Shown here piece by piece: positions 1 through 6,898 of a DNA stretch of 64,000 nucleotides (the stretch's first letter is position 1; each line of letters opens with the position of its first letter). The notes below the pieces were generated by a model that searched no databases, had not been told where the DNA came from, and worked only from the letters and a program-made list of their open reading frames with translations. Source of the DNA: Nitrospirota bacterium (lineage in GTDB: Bacteria; Nitrospirota; Nitrospiria; Nitrospirales; Nitrospiraceae); NCBI GenBank assembly GCA_030684575.1, contig JAUXVD010000014.1, positions 227,066 through 291,065 on the forward strand, read 5' to 3'. The position numbers and the translations under genes were made by a program.

Positions 1-40
1 CCAGATAGACGAGATAGACCAGATGAACCAGATTTCGTTC

Positions 41-54
41 GACGCGCGCAGTGA
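41..54 (+). repeat. Short repeat GACGCGCGCAGTGA, copy 1
   Basis: The 14-mer GACGCGCGCAGTGA recurs at 2804-2818 (minus strand) and 18262-18276 (plus strand), where it is extended to GGACGCGCGCAGTGA. All three copies are intergenic. The rest of positions 1-179 shows no gene I can support. Confidence 0.45.
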
Positions 55-179
55 AGGACAGTCTGGCGACTCCCCTATGTGGATAAGAGCAGGCGGTTGC
101 AGTAAACTCGCCCACGAGATCCTGCCATGCTGTAATGGCGGGCTGCGGCAGACTTATTAGTTATGCATATGGTGCACAC

Positions 180-1028
180 ATGACCTCGGCCACGATCAAA
201 CTCTTCCTTCCACGCGGAGATGCGAAGAGCCTGCGCACTGCCGAAATCTCTAACTGGACTGGCAAGGCTGTCGCCGCGCCCCGCACAGAACTAGACGAGC
301 TTCTAGCTCGCGAGGAACTCGAAAAGGCCGGCGTCTATATCCTCATTGGCAGCGACCCTCTTACCAATGCGGCCCGTGCTTATATTGGGGAGGCGGAGAT
401 TATTCGTGAACGACTCAAGCAGCACAAGACTAAGGAGTTCTGGGTCTCGGCAATCGTTTTTGTGAGTAAGGACGAGAACCTGACAAAGGCACATGTGAGA
501 TATCTTGAGAGCCGCCTCCTAACAGAGGCCACTGAGGTCGGTAGGTTTACGCTAGAGCAGAATCAGGCTGGGGGCTCGAAGCTTCCTGAATCTGACCGTG
601 AAGACATGGAAGTCTTTCTGTCGCGAATTCGACAGCTTCTTCCCGTCCTCGGCTCCGACATTCTTGCCCCGATTGCTCAACCCGCTGCGAGACCTCAACC
701 AGGGGGTGTGCTCTTTTGTCGGATTAAAGGGGCCGAGGCGCGAGGTCAACGAACCGCGAACGGCTTCGTCATATTCCACGGCTCCACGGCTGTTTTAGAG
801 GAACGCCCATCTGCCGAGAGTTATCCCTATGTCATAGCCCAGCGCAAACAACTCATCGCCGATGGTACGCTCATTGAGAAAGACGGCTTCTTGGTGTTGA
901 CCAAGGATGCGGAGTTTTCTAGTCCATCTGCTGCAGCGGTAGTTATTCACGGTGGGAATGCCAACGGACTTACCGCCTGGAAAACCAAGGATGGAAAATC
1001 ACTCAAACAACTCGACGAACAGGCCTAA
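180..1028 (+). CDS. GIY-YIG nuclease-like protein with C-terminal DUF4357
   Basis: This is a 282-residue protein in two parts. Residues about 45-130 look like a GIY-YIG module: GVYILIG, then AYIGEAEIIRERLKQH, a FWVSAIVF strand and a later ESRL with the conserved Glu. The C-terminal 100 residues match DUF4357, ending in SPSAAAVVIHGGNANGLTAW. This architecture is common in uncharacterised, often defence- or mobile-element-associated proteins. GIY-YIG domains cut DNA, but no substrate can be read here. An in-frame ATG lies 15 codons upstream at 135. I chose 180 because homology begins soon after it. The gene stands alone. Confidence 0.75.
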   Translation: MTSATIKLFLPRGDAKSLRTAEISNWTGKAVAAPRTELDELLAREELEKAGVYILIGSDPLTNAARAYIGEAEIIRERLKQHKTKEFWVSAIVFVSKDENLTKAHVRYLESRLLTEATEVGRFTLEQNQAGGSKLPESDREDMEVFLSRIRQLLPVLGSDILAPIAQPAARPQPGGVLFCRIKGAEARGQRTANGFVIFHGSTAVLEERPSAESYPYVIAQRKQLIADGTLIEKDGFLVLTKDAEFSSPSAAAVVIHGGNANGLTAWKTKDGKSLKQLDEQA

Positions 1029-1131
1029 GCACACCTAGAAGGAATAAATGTGTCAGGCGCCTTTACTCTCTCAATCCTTGCTCCTGCGAGTCGTCATGCA
1101 TTGCACCTAAACCCTCCGTAGGTACTTGGAT

Positions 1132-2028
1132 ATGCCATTACCACCCGTGCCATTTTTCATGGATGGGCCGTGTCACGATCTGGGGTATCTGAATACACGA
1201 GATCATCCTCGTGGTGCCGACCACAAACGCTTTGTCGAAGATCTCTGGGGGCGGTATTATCCACTCGCCGATATCCATTTTCGTGAAGATGCACGCAACC
1301 ATTTTCTCCAGAGATTCTGGGAGATGTATCTCGCTGTTGCCTTACTTGAGCATGGGTTCGAACTCCACCGTCACGGAGATGAGGGTCCGGAGTTCTATTC
1401 CTATCTCGGGCGTGAGCGTGTCTGGTTTGAGGCAGTTGCGCCTGATTCCGGCAATGGGCCTGACCAAGTTCCACAGCTTGTTTTTGGCGAGGCGACCAAT
1501 GTTCCAACCGAACAGATTCTCTTGCGTTTCACGAATGCGCTCTCTGAAAAGCGAAAAAAATATACTGCTGCATTGGCCAAAGGAATCGTCTCCGCTGAAG
1601 ACCACTATGTTCTCGCTATTAACTCTCGAGGGATTCGGCACGCTCCCTATGGAAACTCGATACCGTATTTTATCCAAGCTTTTCTCCCCTTTGGCCCGCT
1701 TACTATTTCGATCGACGTGAAGACCTTTGAGCAGAAAGATTCTTTCTATGCATATCGGCCAGAGGTCTCAAAATCTAACGGCTCCCCAGTCTCAACGCGA
1801 ACCTTTCTCGACGAAGAGTCTTCGTTCTGTTCCGCCGTATTGCACTCAGGAGTAGACTGTGCAAATCACCCTGAACAACTCGGTGGTGATTTCTCTGTTC
1901 TTCACAACCCTCGAGCACGGTGTCCTCTCGATGTAACAGTATTGGGCCGATGTGAACAGTTCTCGTTACAAGATAATCAGCTGCATCGATCAAACCCTAG
2001 CCAGGCGTTTGGTTCGGACACACGATAA
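1132..2028 (+). CDS. Conserved hypothetical protein
   Basis: I do not recognise the family. It is a soluble protein of 298 residues without signal peptide or membrane segment. The N-terminal half has an acidic/aromatic stretch (RFWEMYLAVALLEHGFEL, then VWFEAVAP) whose spacing resembles small restriction-like nuclease folds with a conserved E, but no full PD-ExK motif can be assigned. The C-terminus holds a GGDFSVLHNPRARCPL segment. A TTG two codons upstream (1126) is an alternative start. No clear ribosome binding site was seen. It sits in an accessory region beside the GIY-YIG gene. Confidence 0.55.
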   Translation: MPLPPVPFFMDGPCHDLGYLNTRDHPRGADHKRFVEDLWGRYYPLADIHFREDARNHFLQRFWEMYLAVALLEHGFELHRHGDEGPEFYSYLGRERVWFEAVAPDSGNGPDQVPQLVFGEATNVPTEQILLRFTNALSEKRKKYTAALAKGIVSAEDHYVLAINSRGIRHAPYGNSIPYFIQAFLPFGPLTISIDVKTFEQKDSFYAYRPEVSKSNGSPVSTRTFLDEESSFCSAVLHSGVDCANHPEQLGGDFSVLHNPRARCPLDVTVLGRCEQFSLQDNQLHRSNPSQAFGSDTR

Positions 2029-2051
2029 GAGCAAAGAAGCAGAGATAAAGG

Positions 2052-2069
2052 GGTCTGACCTCTTAAATT
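2052..2069 (+). repeat. Short direct repeat GGTC-A/T-GACC-CTTAA, copy 1
   Basis: GGTCTGACCTCTTAAATT here matches GGTCAGACCCCTTAAGTT at 3361-3378 at 15 of 18 positions in the same orientation. The pair brackets the genes at 2104-2763 and 2906-3217. Similar GGTCAGACC motifs occur in REP-like intergenic elements, but no full element is visible. Confidence 0.35.
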
Positions 2070-2103
2070 CCTTCCGTGAACCCATTCACCGCGAGGTGCA
2101 TCG

Positions 2104-2763
2104 TTGAAGCCAACGTGGAGAACACCGCATCTGATTAGCCGCCTAGGATTTGCGGCGGCGTTGGTTGTGACGATGGTCGCCGTGGGTCAGCTGCTTCACG
2201 TCGCAGGCGGAGGTCAGGCGAGGTTCCAGCGCATGCCGACGCAGTTCATCGCGGCGTTGGGTGATCCAGGTGCGACCTCCGGGAGCGGCGCGCAATTGTG
2301 GGGTCTGTGGCGTCTGGACCCCGGCCCTCGCGGCGTGAATCTGAACAACTATGGTCGGTTGAAGGATGCGGGTGGAGTCGCCCTAGCTGGCTGGAGATTC
2401 GACGAGGCAGACTGGTGGCTTGAGGAACATGGCTTGATCATGGAGTCGCCGGACTTCCCGGTCCCTCCTCGCAAATACTTGGTCACGGGTAACCGCGCGG
2501 TGACGGCTGTGCTGACCGTGTATCCCGCCGACAAGAATGGTGATAGCCGCTGGGAGCTCGATAACGGCGCGACGCTCTATGATGTGACGCACCTGGCCTG
2601 CCGCTCAGCGCGCTATAGACCGGCGGCGGGTGATGGATCCTGTTCGCCGGAAAAGGTACAGAAGTTTGCGTTTCCCGTTGCTCCAGGAGGGGCGATGCCT
2701 CCAGTCGAGGACTGCAAGAAGCAAGACTATACGGTTCTCCTCGTGATCGGTGTGGAAGACTGA
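2104..2763 (+). CDS. Hypothetical protein with N-terminal membrane anchor or signal
   Basis: This is a 219-residue protein of unknown function. A single hydrophobic segment spans residues about 13-34 (LGFAAALVVTMVAVGQLLHV), either an uncleaved anchor or a signal peptide, so most of the protein should lie outside the cytoplasm. The exported part is rich in Trp, Gly and Asp and has two cysteines (residues about 166 and 180) plus a DCKK near the end that could form disulfides. The TTG start is supported by GAGGT six bases upstream. No neighbour suggests a pathway. Confidence 0.6.
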   Translation: MKPTWRTPHLISRLGFAAALVVTMVAVGQLLHVAGGGQARFQRMPTQFIAALGDPGATSGSGAQLWGLWRLDPGPRGVNLNNYGRLKDAGGVALAGWRFDEADWWLEEHGLIMESPDFPVPPRKYLVTGNRAVTAVLTVYPADKNGDSRWELDNGATLYDVTHLACRSARYRPAAGDGSCSPEKVQKFAFPVAPGGAMPPVEDCKKQDYTVLLVIGVED

Positions 2764-2803
2764 ACGCCGGTGGCGCTTTTTCAGGATGGTCGGGATGCGT
2801 CCC

Positions 2804-2818
2804 TCACTGCGCGCGTCC
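2804..2818 (-). repeat. Short repeat GGACGCGCGCAGTGA, copy 2
   Basis: On the minus strand this reads GGACGCGCGCAGTGA, identical to 18262-18276. About 85 nt upstream on the same strand a GTGCTCGC is followed by GGCCGC. The copy at 18262 likewise has GTGCTCGC and GCGGCC upstream, so the shared element may be longer and decayed. Confidence 0.4.
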
Positions 2819-2905
2819 ATTCCTGCTCGCTTTCCCCATTCAATAGCCATCAAAGCAAGGGCATCAGGAGCTTTTGATTGCGGCCGTCGAGCGAGCACAG
2901 GTCAC

Positions 2906-3217
2906 TCAACGGAATTTGTTTTTAGCAGCCGCAACCGTTTGGTCGATCATGTTTTCGGTCGTTCCGATCATTTTCCCGATCAGTTTCCCGATCGCTCTAC
3001 CGGTCTTGCGCGCTTTGGCCTTTGCGGCGCTCTGAGCGCTCGTGGCTTTCCGCTTGACGACGTCGGCTCCTTTACGTGCCCTCGTACTTGACGCTTTGGC
3101 GAGGCTGCTCGTCTTCGATGCCACGGCAGCGCCCTTCTTTTTGACGTTCCGTTTGACGCTGGAGGCTTTCCGGACCACCTTCTTGCCGATTTTCTTCGCT
3201 GCTTTCTTCACCTTCAT
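2906..3217 (-). CDS. Lysine-rich histone H1-like protein
   Basis: This 103-residue protein is almost entirely Lys, Arg, Ala, Ser, Val and Thr, with repeated KKAAKK, KKVVRK and KRKATS blocks and no acidic or aromatic core until a short segment near residue 75 (IGKLIGKMIGTTENMIDQ). The composition matches bacterial H1/AlgP-like DNA-binding tails, which bind DNA or nucleoids by charge. AAGGAGG lies six bases before the ATG, so it is a real gene. It is monocistronic. Low complexity prevents firm family assignment. Confidence 0.65.
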   Translation of the reverse strand: MKVKKAAKKIGKKVVRKASSVKRNVKKKGAAVASKTSSLAKASSTRARKGADVVKRKATSAQSAAKAKARKTGRAIGKLIGKMIGTTENMIDQTVAAAKNKFR

Positions 3218-3309
3218 GACACCTCCTTGATATGTGGATGGTGGTTTTCTGCCTCATCTCATCGAGGCCGGCTAGCTGAGCCTGCTAGCGTGACGTACAG
3301 TCTACGTAT

Positions 3310-3350
3310 TAAACACGAAAAGGGGTCGAAAGTCTTTTCTTGATTCGTCG
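3310..3350 (+). repeat. Diverged repeat ending TTTTCTTGATTCGT, copy 1
   Basis: The segment runs ACACGAAAA to TTTTCTTGATTCGT and is similar to 4903-4940. Both lie next to toxin-antitoxin genes. It ends just before the GGTCAGACC motif at 3361. The gap 3218-3593 otherwise holds no gene that I can support. Confidence 0.4.
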
Positions 3351-3360
3351 GGGGTAACTG

Positions 3361-3378
3361 GGTCAGACCCCTTAAGTT
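3361..3378 (+). repeat. Short direct repeat GGTC-A/T-GACC-CTTAA, copy 2
   Basis: This is the partner of 2052-2069 (15 of 18 positions identical, same orientation). Confidence 0.35.
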
Positions 3379-3429
3379 TGATCTCATTCAAGCGCGATGA
3401 CGGATCGAATGGTGGATAAACCTTGAATG

Positions 3430-3444
3430 TTTCAGTAGACTTAT
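3430..3444 (+). promoter_or_regulatory. 15-nt motif TTTCAGTAGACTTAT upstream of hicB
   Basis: The same 15 bases occur at 5554-5568, upstream of the DUF433/DUF5615 module. The distance to the first ATG differs (about 150 and 60 nt). It may be a shared promoter or operator, or part of a repeat. Confidence 0.25.
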
Positions 3445-3593
3445 CTTCGACCGCTTGTGGCGCTGGCGAATGATGGGGGACTGGCGCGATGAGCGGGGCA
3501 AGCGAGACGCAAGAAGCCTGGCCGCGATGAATAGATGCCGGTTGTTGTAGGGGTTCTTGTGTTGAGGGAGAGAGAACAGGAAGAGGAGACGCC

Positions 3594-3800
3594 ATGAAGT
3601 TTACGATTACCATTACGCGCGACGAGGATGGGGTCTATATCGCTGAATGCCCCGCTATTCCTGGATGCGTCAGTCAAGGTAAGACGGAGGCGGACGCGCA
3701 AACCAATGTGCAGGATGCGATCAAGCAGTGCCTTGAAGCGCGTGCTGAGATGGGGATGCCGCTGACCGTTCTTACTCGTCAAGTGGAAGTCATCGCGTAA
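3594..3800 (+). CDS. hicB: HicB-family antitoxin
   Basis: This 68-residue protein has the HicB partial RNase H fold signature: an N-terminal strand KFTITITRDEDGVYIAECP, a PGCVSQGKT turn, then the helix DAQTNVQDAIKQCLEAR. It lacks a C-terminal ribbon-helix-helix, so it is the short form. HicB neutralises HicA by binding it and often represses the operon. The stop codon overlaps the hicA ATG by one base (TAATG), with antitoxin first. GGAAGAGGAGAC precedes the ATG as ribosome binding site. Confidence 0.85.
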   Translation: MKFTITITRDEDGVYIAECPAIPGCVSQGKTEADAQTNVQDAIKQCLEARAEMGMPLTVLTRQVEVIA

Positions 3801-4027
3801 TGCCGCCGGTTCCCCTTCTCTCTCCATCCGACGTCATCAAGATTTTTCAGAGTCTTGGTTGGCAGATGGTTCGCCAGAAAGGCAGTCATATCATCATGAC
3901 TAGGCCAGGCCACATCGCCACTCTCTCGATACCCAATCACGCGGAAGTTGCACGGGGCACGCTACGCAGTCTGATCGCTAAAGCGGGGCTGACGGTTGAG
4001 CAATTCATTGCAGCCTCGAACAAGTAG
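3800..4027 (+). CDS. hicA: HicA-family mRNA interferase toxin
   Basis: This 75-residue protein has the HicA double-stranded RNA-binding-like fold. The helix DVIKIFQSLGWQMVRQ leads to GSHIIM, which contains the catalytic His, and then to IPNHAEVARGTLRSLI. HicA cleaves mRNA and is held in check by HicB. The conserved glycine and histidine are intact and the length is normal, so it should be active. It is translated by coupling from hicB. Confidence 0.85.
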   Translation: MPPVPLLSPSDVIKIFQSLGWQMVRQKGSHIIMTRPGHIATLSIPNHAEVARGTLRSLIAKAGLTVEQFIAASNK

Positions 4028-4131
4028 TTCATCGAACCTCCGCATGGCCCTCTGCGGGATCAGGGAGCATCGGAGGCAGTCTTCTCCAAGATATTATTGC
4101 TACCTGCCTTGAACAAGAAGAGTTCCCTCCC

Positions 4132-4240
4132 GTAGGATGCTCAAACAGTCCGTCCAGCAAGGCCGCAGGCGTGCCCCTCAGGGGTACGTTGAGGATTTCG
4201 ACGAGCTGAGAACGAAGCTGGCGGACTGTTTCAGTATCCG
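4132..4240 (+). repeat. Palindromic repeat, copy 1 (shortened)
   Basis: The element starts GTAGGATGCTCAAACAGTCC and ends GGACTGTTTCAGTATCC, so its termini are inverted repeats. The centre is CCCTCAGGGG. It aligns with 4939-5063 along its whole length but lacks about 15 nt of the left arm. It lies in the gap between hicA and the abrB-like gene. No ORF is carried, so it resembles a MITE or REP-type element. Confidence 0.8.
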
Positions 4241-4316
4241 TCCAGGAAGAGGGTTGTCTTGACCTAGAGCGTACGACGATATTATGATCGATCGTGAATT
4301 GGTATGGAGGTCCATC

Positions 4317-4526
4317 ATGGCCATGACGACGATTTCACCGAAATTTCAAATTGTGATTCCCAAGGAAGTGCGGGAAAAGCTTCATCTTGCCCCGAGCCAG
4401 CGGTTGCAGATTGTGGAAAAGGGCGGAGTCATCACCCTGGTGCCGGAAGTCCCTCTGAAATCACTCAAGGGCGCGCTCAAGGGCATGTCTAAAACGGATC
4501 TTCGGGAGAAGAAGGACCGATTGTGA
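4317..4526 (+). CDS. AbrB/MazE-type antitoxin
   Basis: This 69-residue protein has an N-terminal SpoVT-AbrB swapped-hairpin domain (TTISPKFQIVIPKEVREK), the usual DNA-binding half of type II antitoxins. The C-terminal tail (LKGALKGMSKTDLREKKDRL) would wrap the toxin. GGAGG sits six bases upstream of the ATG at 4317. A further ATG lies at 4323. An upstream in-frame start at 4284 has no such site. The stop overlaps the following PIN gene start (GTGA), which shows translational coupling. Confidence 0.85.
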   Translation: MAMTTISPKFQIVIPKEVREKLHLAPSQRLQIVEKGGVITLVPEVPLKSLKGALKGMSKTDLREKKDRL

Positions 4527-4894
4527 AGGTCTTGCTGGATTCCAGCGGATGGATTGAATTCTTCACGGGTGGACCACTCGCCGAAAAATATGCGCCTTAT
4601 CTCACCTCCCGGTATCAGCTCATCACGCCGACCATCGTGCTGTATGAGGTCTACAAAAAGATCAAGCGGGAACGAGGGGAGGAGACGGCATTATTGTTCG
4701 CGGGACGGCTCAGCGCCACCCAGGTGGTTCAATTGACAGAGTCGATTGCCCTCCTCGCTGCCGATGTGAGCTTGAAGCATGGTTTAGCGATGGCCGACGC
4801 GATTGTGTATGCCACTGCTCGGGACCAAGAAGCTGAGGTCGTCACAGGGGACGCGGACTTGAAGGATTTGCCTGGAGTGGTTTACGTCAAGTAG
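4523..4894 (+). CDS. vapC: PIN-domain (VapC-like) ribonuclease toxin
   Basis: This 123-residue protein is a PIN domain with the acidic set in place: D6 in LLDSSGWIEFF, E around residue 42 (VLYEVYK), D around 91 (MADAIVYATA) and D in VVTGDADLKDL near 112. PIN toxins cut RNA with Mg. It starts with GTG inside the antitoxin stop codon. The gene pair sits between two direct copies of the palindromic repeat. Confidence 0.88.
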   Translation: MKVLLDSSGWIEFFTGGPLAEKYAPYLTSRYQLITPTIVLYEVYKKIKRERGEETALLFAGRLSATQVVQLTESIALLAADVSLKHGLAMADAIVYATARDQEAEVVTGDADLKDLPGVVYVK

Positions 4895-4902
4895 ATATCC
4901 GA

Positions 4903-4940
4903 GGACACGAAAATTTGGCGGAAGTTTTTTCTTGATTCGT
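4903..4940 (+). repeat. Diverged repeat ending TTTTCTTGATTCGT, copy 2
   Basis: This is the partner of 3310-3350. It abuts the left end of palindromic repeat copy 2 at 4939. Confidence 0.4.
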
Positions 4941-5063
4941 AGGATGCTCAAACAGTCCGTCCAGCAAGGCCGCAGGCGAGTCGAAACCGGAGGCGTACCC
5001 TCAGGGGTACGTTGAGGATTTCGACGAGCTGAGAACGAAGCTGGCGGACTGTTTCAGCATCCG
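4939..5063 (+). repeat. Palindromic repeat, copy 2 (complete)
   Basis: This is the full copy of about 125 bp. The ends GGATGCTCAAACAGTCCGTC and GCGGACTGTTTCAGCATCC are inverted, and the inner arms (CGAGTCGAAACCGGAGG against GAGGATTTCGACGAGCT) also pair around CGTACCCTCAGGGGTACG. The element could fold into one long imperfect hairpin. A third, 3'-half copy lies at 56198-56243. Confidence 0.82.
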
Positions 5064-5080
5064 ATTAAAGGAGAGACGTC

Positions 5081-5506
5081 ATGGCGAATGAAGTTACGCG
5101 CAAAGCTTGGCGCGAGTTGGGGTTTTATTGCGGGAAAAGCGATGCGGCGAAGGAATGGCGTATTGTCGGGTCGGTGGCGGGGTTGCGGAAGTTCGCGGCT
5201 GAGATCCGGGCCTATGCGTCCAATCCGGCGAACGATCGGCTGTCGGAATATGCTCAGTTCGGACCGGCGATGAATCTCGAAATCGGCACCTCGCATCAAC
5301 CGGAAATTACCGAGCAGTGGATCGGCGGCCCGGTGGTGGACCTGCTCCGGCTGGCGACGTTTATCGAGCGGAGCGTGCAAGCCAATGTGGTCGGGAAGTC
5401 CGTGGCCCTGCGCTCGAATTTCTCGCCCATGGCTCCCTATGAACTCGTCCTGGACGTGCGCGATGACGAGTTTGACCCTGCCTCCGCTGACCCAACCTGT
5501 CAGTGA
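5081..5506 (+). CDS. Hypothetical protein
   Basis: This is a 141-residue soluble, acidic protein that I cannot place in a family. The middle reads FAAEIRAYASNPANDRLSEY, followed by LEIGTSHQPEITEQWIGGPV and a helix DLLRLATFIERSV. A compact alpha/beta protein with an acidic C-terminus (VRDDEFDPASAD) is the most that can be said. It could be an immunity-type protein, but that is a guess. A good ribosome binding site (AAAGGAG) precedes the ATG, and the gene begins 17 nt after the palindromic repeat. Confidence 0.6.
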   Translation: MANEVTRKAWRELGFYCGKSDAAKEWRIVGSVAGLRKFAAEIRAYASNPANDRLSEYAQFGPAMNLEIGTSHQPEITEQWIGGPVVDLLRLATFIERSVQANVVGKSVALRSNFSPMAPYELVLDVRDDEFDPASADPTCQ

Positions 5507-5553
5507 ACGGGGGGATGGGGAAAGGGGCCTGGGTGGTAGATATAGGACCGGAT

Positions 5554-5568
5554 TTTCAGTAGACTTAT
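5554..5568 (+). promoter_or_regulatory. 15-nt motif TTTCAGTAGACTTAT upstream of DUF433 gene
   Basis: The sequence is identical to 3430-3444, about 60 nt before the ATG of the next module. Confidence 0.25.
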
Positions 5569-5627
5569 TCCTCGGCCTTGGGATCTGTCAGTATCTAGGC
5601 TACGGATCTGCTCAGGAGGTTTTGATT

Positions 5628-5852
5628 ATGGCTGAACTCGCAGAACGTATTACCGTCAATCCTGCACAGTGCGGAGGGCGGCCCTGTATCCGTGGTATGC
5701 GGATTCGGGTGATCGACGTCCTGGACCTGCTTGCCACAGGACTCACTCAGCAGCAAGTCCTCAAGGAACTGCCGGACCTCGAAGCGGAAGATATCCCGGC
5801 TTGTCTTCGCTTTGCCAGTAGTCGGCTCAATCACCCAATCCTCGCTGCGTGA
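5628..5852 (+). CDS. DUF433-family antitoxin
   Basis: This is a 74-residue DUF433 protein. Its hallmark NPAQCGGRPCIRGMRIRV occupies residues about 11-28, followed by a helix-turn-helix-like LLATGLTQQQVLKELPDLEAED. DUF433 proteins pair with PIN-like toxins as putative antitoxins. AGGAGGT lies seven bases before the ATG at 5628. The same frame is open upstream to 5385, but that part lacks support. The stop overlaps the next gene by four bases. Confidence 0.85.
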   Translation: MAELAERITVNPAQCGGRPCIRGMRIRVIDVLDLLATGLTQQQVLKELPDLEAEDIPACLRFASSRLNHPILAA

Positions 5853-6193
5853 AGATCTGGCTCGACGCGCAGATTTCTCCTGATATCGCTCAATGGTTTC
5901 GCGTGACATACGGCGTTGAGGCCTTGCCGGTCAAGGCCTTGGGATTTCGCGACGCAACAGATCGCAACATCTTTCTTGCCGCGCGCGAGGCGCGAGCCGT
6001 TGTGCTGACGAAAGACCGCGATCTGGTCGATCTTGTCACCCAACTCGGCTCACCACCCCAGATCTTGTGGGTCACTTGCAGGAACACATCGAATGCAAAG
6101 CTGAAGTCGATACTCACGCAGGCTTGGCCTTCAGTCGTCATTCTTCTCGTGGCAGGCGAAGCAGTTATTGAAATCAGTGACATAACGGTTTAA
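5849..6193 (+). CDS. DUF5615 PIN-like toxin
   Basis: This 114-residue protein has the DUF5615/Mut7-C-like PIN fold: KIWLDAQISPDIAQWF at the start (D6), then GFRDATDRNIFLAARE, and VVLTKDRDLVDLV with the acidic pair. It starts with GTG in the DUF433 stop codon, the arrangement expected of an antitoxin-toxin operon. Family function (RNase) is inferred from the fold. It is the third such module within 2.6 kb. Confidence 0.82.
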   Translation: MKIWLDAQISPDIAQWFRVTYGVEALPVKALGFRDATDRNIFLAAREARAVVLTKDRDLVDLVTQLGSPPQILWVTCRNTSNAKLKSILTQAWPSVVILLVAGEAVIEISDITV

Positions 6194-6438
6194 TCGACCC
6201 GCTATACAGATCCTGTCTATTACGCACAGTGCCCACAAAATATCGCCTTGGGAAGGCTGCGAAGGAGCTGCTCAAGATTTCATCTTCATAGACGAAATCC
6301 ATTCGGCGATATTTCTGCCAGAGCCCGCCCAGCGGCATGTTCCATATCTAGCCGCACGATATGCCTGAGCACGAGCGTGTGATCCTGTTGATGGGGGTTG
6401 GGCTCGCGGACTGAAAATCCTGAGGATCGGGGTTTCGA

Positions 6439-6840
6439 TTACTGCTTGCTGCAGTTCGGACTGCCGCGATAGGAAAATAGCAGGTCCAGATTGTTCAGCC
6501 GGGTTATTTCGAGAGGTGTAAGCCCGTGAAGTGGAACGTCATAGGCATATGCATATCGTTTCCTGCCTAATGCCACCCATTCCCGATAGAGCCCGCAGAT
6601 TTCAGCCTGAGCCCCAGCAGATCCCTGCGGCCAGGGCCCGGTCTTGCCTCGATACCCTTCCCTGTAAAGATTCGCTCGTAGACTAACGCAGGCGGTTGGA
6701 TGTCGAGGAAGCGGCAGTCCGGCCGCTGCGGACTTTCAGTATAGGTATCGCCGTCGACATTGGGGTAGGCGTAGACCTCAGCCGATGATTCGTTCGGTGT
6801 CAGGAATAGGAATAGGAGAAAGAAGACGTACCTAGAAGGT
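6439..6840 (-). pseudogene. Broken gene for a small secreted protein
   Basis: Reading the minus strand gives a hydrophobic leader (FFLLFLFLTPNESSA) and then EVYAYPNVDGDTYTE and CRFLDIQPPALVYE. The frame then shifts near 6670 and continues as YREGYRGKTGPWPQG, EICGLYREWVALGRK and LNNLDLLFSYRGSPNCSKQ to a stop at 6439. No start codon precedes the leader before an in-frame TAA. This looks like an exported protein of about 120 residues inactivated by one frameshift and loss of its start. The family is not recognised. Positions 6194-6438 show nothing I can support. Confidence 0.5.
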
Positions 6841-6898
6841 ACCAGTATTTATCTATTCAGGAATCCCGAAGGCGTCGTTCTCGTTTAGCACCATATGG

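Noticed and set aside
6245..6350. Short minus-strand frame of about 56 codons in the gap before the broken gene
   Set aside because: There is no ribosome binding site and no recognisable motif; it could be chance.
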